Source: Bacillus horti
GTDB lineage: Bacteria > Bacillota > Bacilli > Caldalkalibacillales > JCM-10596
Direction: 5' to 3'
NCBI RefSeq assembly: GCF_030813115.1
Contig: NZ_JAUSTY010000019.1
Coordinates: 1-64,000, forward strand
DNA length: 64,000 nucleotides
Below are positions 47,478 through 58,156 of this stretch, one piece after another (the stretch's first letter is position 1; every line of letters begins with the position of its first letter). Made by a program: the position numbers and the translations under genes. Below the pieces are notes generated by a model. It was not told where the DNA came from, did no database searches, and saw nothing but the letters and a program-made list of their open reading frames with translations.

Positions 47478-49121
47478 CTATTCAAATGATCCTGCCCCTT
47501 GTCCCAAACCATTGTTCGACCTTAGCCAAAGATACACATTGTAGGCAAAGACGATTTCGACAACCTCTAAGCCGTTTTCTGTATTTATTCCTAATTCCTT
47601 TATCCTTTCAATCCTATAGCGTAGTGTGTTGTAATGAACAAATAATCTTTTTGCTGCCTGCTTTGCATTAAAATTTTCCTCTATTAATACGATAAGTGTT
47701 TCTAAAAGGCTCATATCGGAAACTTTGTCATGCTTCAAAATTTTACCCAATTTGTTCTCAATATATGTACTTAAAACAGTGCTATCAGGTACTTCCTTTA
47801 TAATGTTAAACATTTGATAATCATCATAATGAGTCACAAATGGAGGTTGTTTCATGATCATCCCTACTTTTAAACTATTGTGTGCCTCTTGATAGGCAGA
47901 GGGCAAGTCGCCAAGCTCTCGTACTGTACTGGAAATTCCGATCCCTAATTTTACAGTATCGTTATATTGATTTATAATCCATTTCCCAACTTCGATCGCT
48001 TTTTCCTTCATTTCATGCGTGGGTCCTATATTTATAAATAAGACAAGAGAATCATCTAGGTATACGCTTTTAGATTGATCGCTGATCAATGACATCTGTT
48101 CTTCCAACGTTTTTTCAATGACTTGTGTATCTATGATCTGTTGATATATTTCCTTCTTCCGTTTTTCATCGTCATTCAACACTTTAATGACAATAACGAC
48201 TAGCGGGAACTCTACCTTCCAGCCAAATGCCATGGCTTTATTGATCATTTCCATTTGAGATGTTATCCTACCTTGAAGAATATCTCTAATAAATGCATCT
48301 TGAAAGGATCTTTCTTTTTCCAATACAGCGTAATTTTTATAGAAAAGTGAGGCGATTAATAGAGAAGCTTGCTGTACGGCTACAACCAAATCTTTTTGCT
48401 CCGCATCTCCATTTAAAACGACTATATATCCGAAATTTGTTTCCCCTCCTGTAATTGAATAGCTTAAGTAAGACCCCTCCCGATATTCTATACCGTCTAT
48501 TTGTACGATAATCGGTCTGTCATCGCGCTCATTTTGAGGGTGGCTTATCACTACCTCTTGGTCAGCTATTTCTTTGGATAAACATGTTACTTTAAACATA
48601 TGATCCAATAAAATGATGGGAAGATTAACGATCTCAGATAAATTGTCTACCAGAGAATTTATATTTTCTCCTCTTAAAAATATATTCATGAGACGTTCAT
48701 GAACATAATTTCTAAAATTTAAAAGATCGATATGCTTATTTAATGATACTTCAAGGATTTCTGTAACTAAACTAGATAAGTTAGCATCTTCTGGCAACTC
48801 GATAATTGGAAAATTTAGCTGATTGGCTTGATTAATCATTGTTGATGGTATTCTATCAATATATCTAATAGGTTTGATACATATTCCAGCCAGATTCAAT
48901 CGTGCAAGCTTGGGAATAAGCTCATTAATGGCTTCGTTATTATTGGATATGGGATAGAGAGTCGTAATCAGAAGGCTATGATCATTTACATAAGAAAATA
49001 TATCAGGCACTTCCATTAAAGTGGCATTGTTCACAATATTCAAAAGGCCATCTTCTCCAGCCACTAATCTGGCCTTACTAAAGCCTCTTAATTTTAATAC
49101 ATCCTTTAAGATTAGGGACAT
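47478..49121 (-). CDS. pucR: PucR-family transcriptional regulator
   Basis: 547 aa. N-terminal purine-catabolism domain (LKDVLKLRGFSKARLVAGEDGLLNIVNNATLMEVPDI) to about residue 120, a central GGDEF-like/CdaR region, and a C-terminal HTH (NFNAKQAAKRLFVHYNTLRYRIERI). PucR proteins turn on genes for purine and ureide use. The gene lies on the opposite strand to the catabolic operon that starts at 51708, with a chemoreceptor gene between, so it is the most likely regulator of that operon. Gene symbol is by family only. Confidence 0.88.
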   Translation of the reverse strand: MSLILKDVLKLRGFSKARLVAGEDGLLNIVNNATLMEVPDIFSYVNDHSLLITTLYPISNNNEAINELIPKLARLNLAGICIKPIRYIDRIPSTMINQANQLNFPIIELPEDANLSSLVTEILEVSLNKHIDLLNFRNYVHERLMNIFLRGENINSLVDNLSEIVNLPIILLDHMFKVTCLSKEIADQEVVISHPQNERDDRPIIVQIDGIEYREGSYLSYSITGGETNFGYIVVLNGDAEQKDLVVAVQQASLLIASLFYKNYAVLEKERSFQDAFIRDILQGRITSQMEMINKAMAFGWKVEFPLVVIVIKVLNDDEKRKKEIYQQIIDTQVIEKTLEEQMSLISDQSKSVYLDDSLVLFINIGPTHEMKEKAIEVGKWIINQYNDTVKLGIGISSTVRELGDLPSAYQEAHNSLKVGMIMKQPPFVTHYDDYQMFNIIKEVPDSTVLSTYIENKLGKILKHDKVSDMSLLETLIVLIEENFNAKQAAKRLFVHYNTLRYRIERIKELGINTENGLEVVEIVFAYNVYLWLRSNNGLGQGAGSFE

Positions 49122-49201
49122 ATATAACCATCCATTTCAATTAGTTTAAAAAAACTTCGTAACCCTGAGCCAAAGCTAGGCACAGGGCTACGTGTAATTA
49201 T

Positions 49202-51238
49202 TTATCCTTTAATCTCATTTTCATGGCTGAGTTCTTTTTTTACTGAAAACTGACCAACCATCTCCTGGAGTTCCATGGCCATATGGCTTAAAGATTCAGC
49301 CGAAGCTGAAATTTCCTTCATATTTTCATTTTGGTTAGTTATGGAAAAAGATACTTCGTTCAGATTGTTTGATGATTGTTTGCTAATGTCAACAACATCT
49401 TGGGCTGAAGCTGACACTTCCTCAGTGCTTGCTGATATTTGTTCAGTTGCAGCAGACACCTCCTGGACTTGACTATTTACTCTATTAATAGCTTCTAGGA
49501 TCGTACCGAATACTGACCCTACCGTTTGAACTTGCTGCACACCCTTTTCTACTTCTTCCATCCCCGAAGCCATGGCGTGGGATGCATTTTCTGTTGCTCC
49601 AACGATCAATTGGATAATACTTGTAATATCCTCGGTAGCTTGACTTGTTTGTTCAGCTAGATTTTTGACTTCTGTCGCTACCACGGCAAATCCTTTTCCG
49701 TGTTCTCCTGCTCTAGCTGCTTCAATTGAAGCGTTTAGGGCAAGGAGGTTTGTCTGGTTAGCAATCCCTGAAATCATGGAAACAATATTTTCAATTTCTT
49801 GAGATTTTTCATTTAAGAACTGAACCTCATTTGTACACTGTTCAACATTAAGCTTAATTGAGTTCATTTGAGCTATGGCATTTTTAACCTCTGAATCACC
49901 TAGATTAACTTCTTTTGTCACACCTTGAGTAGAATCTGTTACTACAGTTGCAGATTGTGCTATCTGTTGAATGCCTAAGGCAATCTCATCCACTACAATA
50001 GCCACCTGTTCAGTTGATCTGTATTGAGACTCCGCTCCTTTAACCACTTCATCTACTGAATCTGTTATTACTTTTGAAGTAGTGGTCGAATCTACGGCTA
50101 TTGCTGTTAGTTCTTCGGAAGCTGAAGCTACGTGTTCAGTAGATTGTGCTAATTTAGTGACCATCAATGAGAATGAGTCTAGCATATCATTAATGTTTCT
50201 TCTTAAATCTGCTATTTCGTCATTTCCATTTACCCGTAATCTTTCTGTTAAATCCCCTTTTGCTACCTTTTTCATGATCGATGTAATTTCAAGCACTGGC
50301 TTGATCACTACTTTCGCAGCAAAGAAAGCAATTAGGATCACAGCAACAATGGAAATTAAGATAATGATATAGGCTGAATTTCTTGCTTCTGCAATTTCTT
50401 TAAACACTTCAGTTGTAGGTGCACTTGTTATTAATCTCCAGCCTGTTTGTTCAATCGTCGAAAACGCAGTAGACATTTCTATTCCATCGATTCCGGTATA
50501 TGTAATATTTCCTCCACTTTCCTGCAACACTACTTCTGCGAAAAGCTCTTGACTGCCTGGACTGAGATTTTCCGAGACATTCATCCCTATATTTTCAACT
50601 TCAGGATGTAATAAATATGTTCCATCTGATGCAAGTAAATAGGCATAGCCTGTTTCCTCTACCTGAATTCGATCGACAATATTTAAAATTTCAGCTGGAT
50701 TTAGAGCAGCCTGAACAATCCCTTTGAATTGTCCTTGGCTATTGACCAAAGGAACATCAATAATAATGATGTTACTCCCATCTGTCACAGCCTGTAAAAT
50801 ATCTGATATTGACAGCTCTAAACTATTCTTAGCATTTTGTATATTTTGAAATTGACTAACATCATTGACTCTATCTAACGTATCGTGAGCAGTAAGGCTT
50901 TCGTCTACAAACCTAAAATATTGTACTTCAGCATCACTGGCGTCTAGTACTTTTAATATAGGCAATATTTCATCTTTGTTTCCTCTTAGAAATTCTGGAT
51001 GTTTGTCGATTACATTCTCTAGTGCATTGACCTTTTGGCTAAGCCACAAACTAATCATATCCCCATTTGTACGTGACAACTCAACTTGGGCCTCTTCTGT
51101 TTTACCTTCTAATACAGAAATGGACTGAAACATTAAGACGATGGTAACTAAAGCGAGAGGCACAATTGAGATGAGTAAAAGTAAAAACATGATTTTGGTC
51201 TTAATTGATTTAAGTTTAATGAGATCTCCCTTTTTCAC
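49202..51238 (-). CDS. methyl-accepting chemotaxis protein with dCache sensor
   Basis: 678 aa. First membrane helix at about 12-36, an extracellular dCache-like domain (about 40-280; [20 protein letters not shown] is typical), second helix at about 285-307, HAMP (about 308-360), and the signalling domain with the conserved tip [20 protein letters not shown]. Start is GTG at 51238, spaced correctly from GGAGG; an ATG at 51253 overlaps that site. Position between pucR and the ring-opening operon suggests it senses the compound that operon degrades. Confidence 0.92.
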   Translation of the reverse strand: MKKGDLIKLKSIKTKIMFLLLLISIVPLALVTIVLMFQSISVLEGKTEEAQVELSRTNGDMISLWLSQKVNALENVIDKHPEFLRGNKDEILPILKVLDASDAEVQYFRFVDESLTAHDTLDRVNDVSQFQNIQNAKNSLELSISDILQAVTDGSNIIIIDVPLVNSQGQFKGIVQAALNPAEILNIVDRIQVEETGYAYLLASDGTYLLHPEVENIGMNVSENLSPGSQELFAEVVLQESGGNITYTGIDGIEMSTAFSTIEQTGWRLITSAPTTEVFKEIAEARNSAYIIILISIVAVILIAFFAAKVVIKPVLEITSIMKKVAKGDLTERLRVNGNDEIADLRRNINDMLDSFSLMVTKLAQSTEHVASASEELTAIAVDSTTTSKVITDSVDEVVKGAESQYRSTEQVAIVVDEIALGIQQIAQSATVVTDSTQGVTKEVNLGDSEVKNAIAQMNSIKLNVEQCTNEVQFLNEKSQEIENIVSMISGIANQTNLLALNASIEAARAGEHGKGFAVVATEVKNLAEQTSQATEDITSIIQLIVGATENASHAMASGMEEVEKGVQQVQTVGSVFGTILEAINRVNSQVQEVSAATEQISASTEEVSASAQDVVDISKQSSNNLNEVSFSITNQNENMKEISASAESLSHMAMELQEMVGQFSVKKELSHENEIKG

Positions 51239-51450
51239 ATTGTATTCCTCCATTTGTATTAAATCTCTTGATCAGGGGCAGAGGATCGCACAAAGGATCA
51301 GCTTCAAAAAAATTTTCATTCGACCCCCATAAATCCATAGTTCTCATTATTCCAAAGTTTCCTTTTTTGTCAACATTAAATATACACATGCATGGTCATT
51401 TGTAGATAGTGACACAGCTATTTTCCGATTTATATTATGCAAGGTAAAAG

Positions 51451-51500
51451 TCGACACAGGCTTGCTATTATCCTAAATATCGCCTGTGTCGATTTTCTTT
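51451..51500 (+). terminator. strong hairpin with T-run in the leader of the catabolic operon
   Basis: TCGACACAGGC (51451-51461) pairs with GCCTGTGTCGA (51482-51492), followed by TTTTCTTT. No plus-strand gene lies upstream that it could end, because the neighbouring gene is divergent. It may therefore be a conditional terminator in the operon leader, or stop an antisense transcript. Confidence 0.7.
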
Positions 51501-51627
51501 ATCAATTTTTCAGGTCATATTCCATTGTGAACTATTTACAATAGTTACTTTTATTTTTGGTTAATTATTATAATGACGAAAAAATAAATTGTTTGTTATG
51601 ATTTGGTAATAAGTAAAGAATTTTGTT

Positions 51628-51665
51628 GAAAATTCGTATAGATTAAAGAAACATGTCGAATTTTC
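51628..51665. promoter_or_regulatory. inverted repeat upstream of the ring-opening amidohydrolase gene
   Basis: GAAAATTCG (51628-51636) and CGAATTTTC (51657-51665) form a perfect dyad separated by 20 bp (centre-to-centre 29 bp, close to three helical turns). Located 43-80 bp before the start codon. Candidate binding site for PucR or another regulator; it does not match the PucR box I know from Bacillus subtilis. Confidence 0.6.
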
Positions 51666-51707
51666 GCATAATTTTAAGTCCAGGTTATAACATGAGGAGG
51701 ATTACAA

Positions 51708-52817
51708 ATGGTGGATGTAAAGGTATACCGAATTCCAATGTCTGCACCTGATGATATGTCAAGCTTAAAGGAATTAATTGATAGTGGTCAGATTAATCCA
51801 ACTGAAATCGTAGCTGTTTTAGGGAAAACAGAGGGGAATGGATGTGTAAATGATTTCACTAGAGGGTTTGCAACCTCAGCGTTTAGAAGCTTTTTAGCTA
51901 GAATCCTTGGGCAAACAGAGCAGCAAGTAGAGGAAAAGATTGCTTTCGTCATGTCAGGTGGGACTGAGGGTGTGATGACCCCCCATGCTACTATCTTTAC
52001 TAAAAATGAGGTAGACACAAATACAGAGCTATCTAGAGAAAAGGGATTAACGGTTAGTGTAGGATTTACTAGAAACTTTTTACCCGAAGAGATAGGTACC
52101 TTAACGATGGTTCAAGAGGTAGAGAGAGTCGTTCTTGGGCTAATGGAGACAGCAGGGATAGAAGAAAAAGAAGATGTTCATTTTGTACAGATCAAGTGTC
52201 CTCTACTAACTTCTGATAGGATTTTAGAAGCAAAATCAAGAGGTAAATCAGTTGCAGTAGAAGATACCTATAAATCTATGGGCTATTCAAGAGGTGCATC
52301 CGCCCTTGGAGTAGCTGTGGCCTTAGAAGAAGTGAATCGAACAGCTGTTACAGAAGAAAGTATTTTGAATGATTGGTCTTTATATTCCAGTGTCGCTTCC
52401 ACTTCTGCTGGCGTAGAGCTGATGAATTGTGAAATTATACTAATGGGAAATTCTAAAAAATCAATGAGCAAGTATAGAATTGGACATAGTGTCATGAATG
52501 ACGCTATTGATCTGAATGCCGTTATTGAAGCGATGAAAAATAGTGGCTTAGAGATTGATAAATTACCTACAGCAGAAGACAATAACCGCATCGTCAATAT
52601 TTTAGCTAAAGCTGAGGCTTCTCCAGATGGACTTGTCAGAAATAGACGCCATACGATGTTGACAGATTCTGATATTAACCATACGCGCCAAGCCCGAGCA
52701 GTCGTAAATGGAGTTATTGCATCTATCACAGGAGATCCTATGGTATACGTATCTGGCGGCGCTGAGCATCAAGGGCCAGCTGGTGGAGGTCCAATAGCCG
52801 TTATTATTAAAAAGTAA
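51708..52817 (+). CDS. ring-opening amidohydrolase (cyanuric acid hydrolase/barbiturase family)
   Basis: 369 aa. The family has three repeats, each giving a Lys/Ser pair to one active site. All three are visible: Lys40 (VLGKTEGNG) with Ser83 (MSGGTEG), Lys163 (QIKCPLL) with Ser231 (SVASTSAG), and Lys301 ([11 protein letters not shown]) with Ser349 ([18 protein letters not shown]). Members hydrolyse cyanuric acid to carboxybiuret or barbiturate to ureidomalonate; sequence by eye does not decide. Ribosome site GAGGAGG. Heads a seven-gene set with two permeases, a carbamoyltransferase and a carbamate kinase. Confidence 0.93.
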   Translation: MVDVKVYRIPMSAPDDMSSLKELIDSGQINPTEIVAVLGKTEGNGCVNDFTRGFATSAFRSFLARILGQTEQQVEEKIAFVMSGGTEGVMTPHATIFTKNEVDTNTELSREKGLTVSVGFTRNFLPEEIGTLTMVQEVERVVLGLMETAGIEEKEDVHFVQIKCPLLTSDRILEAKSRGKSVAVEDTYKSMGYSRGASALGVAVALEEVNRTAVTEESILNDWSLYSSVASTSAGVELMNCEIILMGNSKKSMSKYRIGHSVMNDAIDLNAVIEAMKNSGLEIDKLPTAEDNNRIVNILAKAEASPDGLVRNRRHTMLTDSDINHTRQARAVVNGVIASITGDPMVYVSGGAEHQGPAGGGPIAVIIKK

Positions 52818-52860
52818 CGATTTGGTTTTAAGCAAAATTTGTAATAGGTGGTGAAGTCCG

Positions 52861-54114
52861 ATGAGTTTATTAATGAATAGTATTCCCTTAATTGTTATCA
52901 TTGTTCTTTTATATAAAAGGCAGCACATGCTATTCGCTGGATTAGTAGGGGGAGTATTAGCGTTTATTATAGGTGGATTAACAGTAGATCAGGCAACGTC
53001 CATTTTTGTTGGCGGGATTTCAAACATGCTAGGAATCACAATACCGATCATTTACGCAGCGGCAGCAATGATGGTATCAAAAGCTGGAAGTATCCAAGCG
53101 TTAGTGGAACTAGCTAGCAGAGGGATAAAAGGTAAAGTCAGTATTCTAGCAGGAGTGATCGTATTAATCCAAGCCTTTGCCACCTACATGGCCGGGATGG
53201 GAGCAGGTAACACTATGGTTACGGCGCCATTAATGGCTATGGCTGTAGGGGCTAATCCTTTTGTCATTGCAGCTATGTCTATTGCTACAGCGGTTGGCTT
53301 CACGACTTCTCCAGCCTCTACTGAAACCATATTAGCTGCTGAGAGTGCAGGACTTGATGTGATTACACATGCAAGTGCCATGCTGCCTTATACGATGTTG
53401 TTTTACCTATTAGCTGCTGGATTAGCCATTTATGGCGTACATAAAAATGGTGCTCTCATCAATCAGGATGGTAAAAAAGAAGAGCAGAATGAAAAGACAA
53501 ATAATTGGACTCTATTAAAACAATCCATACCAGCTGTTGCTTTACTTGTTATGGTGTTAGCAGGAAATAGCATCAATTCAATGCTAGAAATAAAAATCTT
53601 CACACCTGCATCCATTGTGATTATAACGGCTGTATTAACAGTCCTATTAACACCATTAAACATTAACAAAACAGGTGAAGCCTTGGTTGACGGCTCCAAA
53701 TTTATTTTAACAACATTGTTTGGTGTAGGGATCTTCCTTGGCTTTATTAACATGATTGGAGAGTTAGGCACTTTTGCACAAATAGCTGCTCTAGCAAACA
53801 ATGTACCGAACATGATTGTTTTACCTGTAGCTATGATCCTTGCCTTTTTAATCGCCATTCCTTCTGGAGCTATGACAGCTGGAGTTTTGACTCTAATCTT
53901 ACCTACTTTAGCCGCCTTGGGATTACCACCTTTAGCAATGGGATTTGTGGCTATAGCGACTGGTCTTGGTACACAAATAAGCCCTGTACAAATTAACGTA
54001 GCAGCTCTAGCAGACGGCTTTAAACTAGACATTATTGATATTATCAAAGGGAATATGAAATTTGTCCTAGGGGCGTTAGCTTTATTAATCGTAATCGCAA
54101 TGATCGTTGTCTGA
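52861..54114 (+). CDS. permease of the ion-transporter (IT) superfamily type
   Basis: 417 aa, hydrophobic throughout with about 11-12 membrane segments and a polar loop near 205-220. Two inverted half-repeats each have an Ser-Pro hairpin-like motif (TTSPASTETIL near 140; GTQISPVQINVAAL near 375), as in dicarboxylate, citrate and gluconate permeases of the IT superfamily. Substrate unknown; an organic acid released or used by the neighbouring pathway is plausible. 43 bp after the amidohydrolase gene. Confidence 0.75.
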   Translation: MSLLMNSIPLIVIIVLLYKRQHMLFAGLVGGVLAFIIGGLTVDQATSIFVGGISNMLGITIPIIYAAAAMMVSKAGSIQALVELASRGIKGKVSILAGVIVLIQAFATYMAGMGAGNTMVTAPLMAMAVGANPFVIAAMSIATAVGFTTSPASTETILAAESAGLDVITHASAMLPYTMLFYLLAAGLAIYGVHKNGALINQDGKKEEQNEKTNNWTLLKQSIPAVALLVMVLAGNSINSMLEIKIFTPASIVIITAVLTVLLTPLNINKTGEALVDGSKFILTTLFGVGIFLGFINMIGELGTFAQIAALANNVPNMIVLPVAMILAFLIAIPSGAMTAGVLTLILPTLAALGLPPLAMGFVAIATGLGTQISPVQINVAALADGFKLDIIDIIKGNMKFVLGALALLIVIAMIVV

Positions 54115-54179
54115 TTTTCTAAACACGCACTAGAACACTATGATAATTATGTCATTTTAGTAGAGCGAAAGGCGTGAGA

Positions 54180-55487
54180 ATGATTAACAAGAGCGAGTCA
54201 ACAGAGATTGAGGTTATTTATGGGATTCATGACAAACCTAAGCTATCACTCGGGATACCCTTAGCCATTCAACATATTTTAGCTATGTTTGTGGCTAATA
54301 TTACGGTCCCTCTTCTCGTGTCATCCTTATTAGGATTATCCTCGGCTGAAACGACGTTCTTAATCCAGTGCGCTATTTTAATGGCTGGGGTAACAACTTT
54401 CATCCAGGTTATGCGCTATAGATTTGGGATAGGGTCTGGTCTTCCCATCGTCATGGGGACAAGTAATGCCTTTATTCCGGTGGTAGTTGTGATAGCTACT
54501 GATTATGGAATAGGGGCAGTCCTAGTGGCAAGCTTTATTGGTGGATTATTTGAGATTATTCTGGGAAGATATCTTATTCATGTAAAAAGAATCTTTACAC
54601 CATTAGTGGCTGGAATAGTCGTCTTAACCATAGGCATCACACTGATACCGGTTGGAATAAGACAAGCTGCTGGTGGAAGCAGCAATATGGGTGACCTAAC
54701 AAGTCTTGCTATTGCGGGGCTCGTCTTACTAACAATTATTATCTTTAACCAAAGTAAAAATAAAGTACTTAAGTCTTCGTCCATACTCATCGGGATCGGG
54801 GTAGGTTACGTCGTTTCTATCTTACTCGGATTAGTAGACATCACACCAGTCATAGAATCAAGTTGGCTATCATTTCCCCAGCCCTTTCAATATCAATGGA
54901 CTTTTGAGCCCGTAGCTATCATTGCCATGTTATTTATGTATATCGCCACGGCCATTGAATCGGTTGGAGATATTTCAGCGATTACGAATGGTGCAGAGGG
55001 GAGAGAGGCAACAAAAAAGGAGCTGCGTGGCGGGGTTGTTGCGGATGGAATTTCAAGCAGTATAGCTGCATTATTCAATGCATTTCCAAACACTTCGTAC
55101 TCCCAAAATATCGGTGTAGTTAACTTAACAGGTGTGTTTAGTGTATTTGTCATCAAAATAGGTGCGGTAATCCTCATTCTATTATCCTTGTTACCTAAAT
55201 TTGCAGCGTTCATCACCATTATGCCTCAGCCTGTATTAGGGGGCGCAGCCGTTGCGATGTTCGCCATGGTTGCTGTTTCAGGGGTATCATTATTGAAAAA
55301 AATCAAGCTTGATAGTAGAAATATACTCATTATTGCCGTAGCTTTAGGATTGGGTATAGGGTTCAATGTTGTCCCAGAAGCGACTCAGCAACTTCCAGAA
55401 AATGTACAATTAATTTTAACAACAGGTCTCGTACCGGCAGCATTGGTCGCCATCCTATTAGATTTGTTGCTACCTAAAAAACAATAG
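54180..55487 (+). CDS. NCS2-family uracil/xanthine-type permease
   Basis: About 435 aa with 13-14 membrane segments. NCS2 markers: AIQHILAMFVANITVPLL at the start, GLPIVMGTSNAF, and the substrate motif IESVGDISAITNGAEG followed by FNAFPNTSYSQNIGVVNLTGV. The family carries uracil, xanthine, uric acid and related ring ureides by proton symport. Here it probably imports the ring compound opened by the amidohydrolase. ATG at 54180 preferred over GTG 54174. Confidence 0.92.
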   Translation: MINKSESTEIEVIYGIHDKPKLSLGIPLAIQHILAMFVANITVPLLVSSLLGLSSAETTFLIQCAILMAGVTTFIQVMRYRFGIGSGLPIVMGTSNAFIPVVVVIATDYGIGAVLVASFIGGLFEIILGRYLIHVKRIFTPLVAGIVVLTIGITLIPVGIRQAAGGSSNMGDLTSLAIAGLVLLTIIIFNQSKNKVLKSSSILIGIGVGYVVSILLGLVDITPVIESSWLSFPQPFQYQWTFEPVAIIAMLFMYIATAIESVGDISAITNGAEGREATKKELRGGVVADGISSSIAALFNAFPNTSYSQNIGVVNLTGVFSVFVIKIGAVILILLSLLPKFAAFITIMPQPVLGGAAVAMFAMVAVSGVSLLKKIKLDSRNILIIAVALGLGIGFNVVPEATQQLPENVQLILTTGLVPAALVAILLDLLLPKKQ

Positions 55488-55604
55488 ATTGATAAGGATG
55501 CCAAAATACTAGAATAGATTGTTCCATTATAACCTAACGCTTTCGTAGGACTCGGCGATAAGTCAAGTTTTTCTAAAAAGTTATAGGAGGGGGGAGGACA
55601 ACAG

Positions 55605-56552
55605 ATGAATAGTGAGTTTAATGCTGAATGTTTGACCCTCTCCTTTGATGAAGGATTTAAGAAACTAATGGATAGAGGAAATGCTGAGGCTGTGAGCCAA
55701 GTTGGCATCGTTCATAGCGTATTTAATAAAGTGATTAACTTTAAAGACCATAAAAATCAACTGCATAGCCTATTGCATAGGGATATGGACAATGGCCCTT
55801 ATTCCATAAGGGTAGATAGGAAAGGGTCATGTTCCTTCCAAGACTTTTTGATACATGTAAATGATGCAGTATATATGTCAAAGGATTACTTAGTCATAGG
55901 AAATCTTTTCAAGCTGAAGCTTAGTAGGAGTCGCTTATGGCAACCACAGCCAATTAAGCTGGATTTGAATAGAGCATATGACTTATTAAATAAAAATATT
56001 GAGCGATATAATCAGTATTTGTTAGTAAGCGGATCAAGTGGAGGCGTAAAGCACTATTATCTAAAAAATCACTTGCATCTCCCTGTCAAACATCATCCAA
56101 CGCTAATAGAAAAAGAGCTGGAGAAAAGAATTCTCAATTTTAGATGGAGCGTTCAGAATAACGGTCAAGCTCTTGAAGAGCATATCAACGCTCTGCTAGG
56201 CTTCGGAAATGGCTTGACTCCCTCGGGGGATGACTTTTTAGCGGGATATATATTGGCACTAAACACCGTTCAACGTAGAGAGGCCAGTAAAATACTCCGT
56301 AAAATAAAAGGTTTGCTGGGTGCTCAGAAGCTGCCTACTACGGATATTAGTATTACGATGCTGAAAGCAACACTTGAAGGTAAAACAAGAGAATATATTC
56401 ATCAATTTATTTGCTCTCTTTTTGACGATGACGATTCGAGAATGATCCGTAACACTGAACAGGTGTTAGCCATTGGGTCATCCTCCGGAACAGATTTATC
56501 GATTGGGATCTCTGTAGGATTATCTGATTTTTTGGAAGATTCAGTAAAATAA
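55605..56552 (+). CDS. DUF2877 protein, AllH-like carbamoyltransferase subunit
   Basis: 315 aa. Family hallmark NGLTPSGDDFLAGYILAL in the second half, with SIGISVGLSDF near the end. In Escherichia coli the homologue AllH (YlbF) works with AllF (FdrA) and AllG (YlbE) as oxamate carbamoyltransferase, which splits oxalurate with phosphate to oxamate and carbamoyl phosphate. The two partners follow immediately, so the subunit role is strongly supported by context. Ribosome site AGGAGGGGGGAGG. Confidence 0.85.
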   Translation: MNSEFNAECLTLSFDEGFKKLMDRGNAEAVSQVGIVHSVFNKVINFKDHKNQLHSLLHRDMDNGPYSIRVDRKGSCSFQDFLIHVNDAVYMSKDYLVIGNLFKLKLSRSRLWQPQPIKLDLNRAYDLLNKNIERYNQYLLVSGSSGGVKHYYLKNHLHLPVKHHPTLIEKELEKRILNFRWSVQNNGQALEEHINALLGFGNGLTPSGDDFLAGYILALNTVQRREASKILRKIKGLLGAQKLPTTDISITMLKATLEGKTREYIHQFICSLFDDDDSRMIRNTEQVLAIGSSSGTDLSIGISVGLSDFLEDSVK

Positions 56553-56596
56553 TAGGATTAAAGTGATTAGAATAGTACTGAAAAGGAGAAATGTAC

Positions 56597-58156
56597 ATGT
56601 CATCTAAGGTCGTTATTAAAAAAAATTCCTATCATGATTCAGTGACATTGATGTCCCTAGCGAGCAAAGCGCTGTCTATTGAAGGTGTCAATGAAGCGAT
56701 TGTATCCATGGCCACAGCAATGAATAAGGATTTAATTCAGCAAGTTGGTCTTATGACTGAGGAAGTAGCCCAAGCTACCCCAAATGATCTGATTATCGCC
56801 ATTAGTGCGAACTCAGAGGAAATTAGCGAACAAGCTCTACAATTCATTGAGGAAGCATTCCAGTCTAAGCAAAAAAAATCAAAAGGGGAAAAGAATAAAT
56901 CCTATCAAACGATTAATACGGCACTTGAAGCTGAAGGGGAACACCAAATAGCTATTATCTCTGTTCCTGGAGATTTTGCTGCCAGGGAAGCAAATATTGC
57001 CTTAGATAAGGGGCTTCATGTCATGATGTTTAGTGATAACGTTTCAATTGAAGACGAGAAGCAGCTTAAGCAGAAAGCGGTAGAAAAGAATTTATTTGTT
57101 ATGGGACCAGATTGTGGAACAGCCATCATCAATGGAGTAGGACTCTGCTTTGCAAACAATGTAAGGAAAGGCAACATCGGCTTAGTTGCTGCCTCCGGAA
57201 CAGGTCTTCAGGAAGTCACTGTTCAGATTGATCGCTTAGGTGGTGGGATTACTCAGGCGTTTGGAACGGGTGGACGTGATCTCTATGAATCTATTGGTGG
57301 CATCATGATGAAGCAAGGGCTAAAAGCACTGGCCGAGGATGAAAATACGGAGGTCATCGTGTTAATTTCCAAACCACCTGCTAAGAAGGTTCAGGACGAA
57401 ATACTGGAGCTTGTAAAATCCATTAATAAGCCAGTTGTTATCTCTTTTATTGATGGTGATGAGCAAGCTGTAAAAGAAGCAGGAGCATATTATGGGGAAA
57501 GTCTGGCGGATACCGCTTATCAAGCCGTTAAGCTAGCAAATCCTACTGGAAACCCGCCACAGATCGTCAGTGGTACAGATGAGGAAACAATTCAACATGA
57601 GGCAGTGAGGCTTGCCGCATCACAGCAATATATTCGCGCATTGTTCTGTGGAGGCACACTATGTTCGGAGGCTTTGTCAATTTTAAGAAATGCTGGCTTA
57701 GAAGTTAGAAGCAATGTATCTAAGAAGGATCATGAACAGCTTTTAGATATAAAAAACAGCATGGGACACACCCTGCTAGACTTAGGTGAAGATGAATTTA
57801 CAGTTGGAAGGCCTCATCCAATGATTGATCCAACGATTCGTAATGAAAGGATCATTCAGGAAGCGCGGGATCCTGAAACGGCTGTCCTTCTCTTAGACTT
57901 TGAACTGGGCTACGGAGCACACGAAGATCCAATTGGATCTGCTTTAGAATTCATACAAAGAGCTAGAAAAACGGCGGAGGAAGAAGGTAGATACTTTCCT
58001 GTTATCGCATACGTTTGCGGGACCGAAGCAGATAAGCAAAGCTTATCTGAGTCTGAAAGAAAGCTAAAAGAAGCTGGGGTATTGGTTGCTAACAGTAATG
58101 TACAAGCTGTCGAGTTAGCCAATCAACTTATTTCTAGCAAAGGGGGAAAAGCGTAA
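56597..58156 (+). CDS. FdrA/AllF-like protein, acyl-CoA synthetase fold
   Basis: 519 aa. Succinyl-CoA-synthetase-like layout: an N-terminal FdrA-specific region (to about 100), a CoA-binding Rossmann domain with ISVPGDFAAREANIAL and MGPDCGTAIINGVGL, then VAASGTGLQEVTVQIDRLGG and FGTGGRDLYES, and a C-terminal ligase-like domain (HPMIDPTIRNERI). Homologue of AllF in the oxamate carbamoyltransferase. ATG at 56597 gives better ribosome-site spacing than 56591. Stop overlaps the next ATG. Confidence 0.9.
   Translation: MSSKVVIKKNSYHDSVTLMSLASKALSIEGVNEAIVSMATAMNKDLIQQVGLMTEEVAQATPNDLIIAISANSEEISEQALQFIEEAFQSKQKKSKGEKNKSYQTINTALEAEGEHQIAIISVPGDFAAREANIALDKGLHVMMFSDNVSIEDEKQLKQKAVEKNLFVMGPDCGTAIINGVGLCFANNVRKGNIGLVAASGTGLQEVTVQIDRLGGGITQAFGTGGRDLYESIGGIMMKQGLKALAEDENTEVIVLISKPPAKKVQDEILELVKSINKPVVISFIDGDEQAVKEAGAYYGESLADTAYQAVKLANPTGNPPQIVSGTDEETIQHEAVRLAASQQYIRALFCGGTLCSEALSILRNAGLEVRSNVSKKDHEQLLDIKNSMGHTLLDLGEDEFTVGRPHPMIDPTIRNERIIQEARDPETAVLLLDFELGYGAHEDPIGSALEFIQRARKTAEEEGRYFPVIAYVCGTEADKQSLSESERKLKEAGVLVANSNVQAVELANQLISSKGGKA

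Noticed and set aside
51254-51707. purine riboswitch or sigma-54 promoter before the ring-opening operon
   Set aside because: Neither the conserved purine aptamer core nor a GG-N10-GC -24/-12 element is visible.
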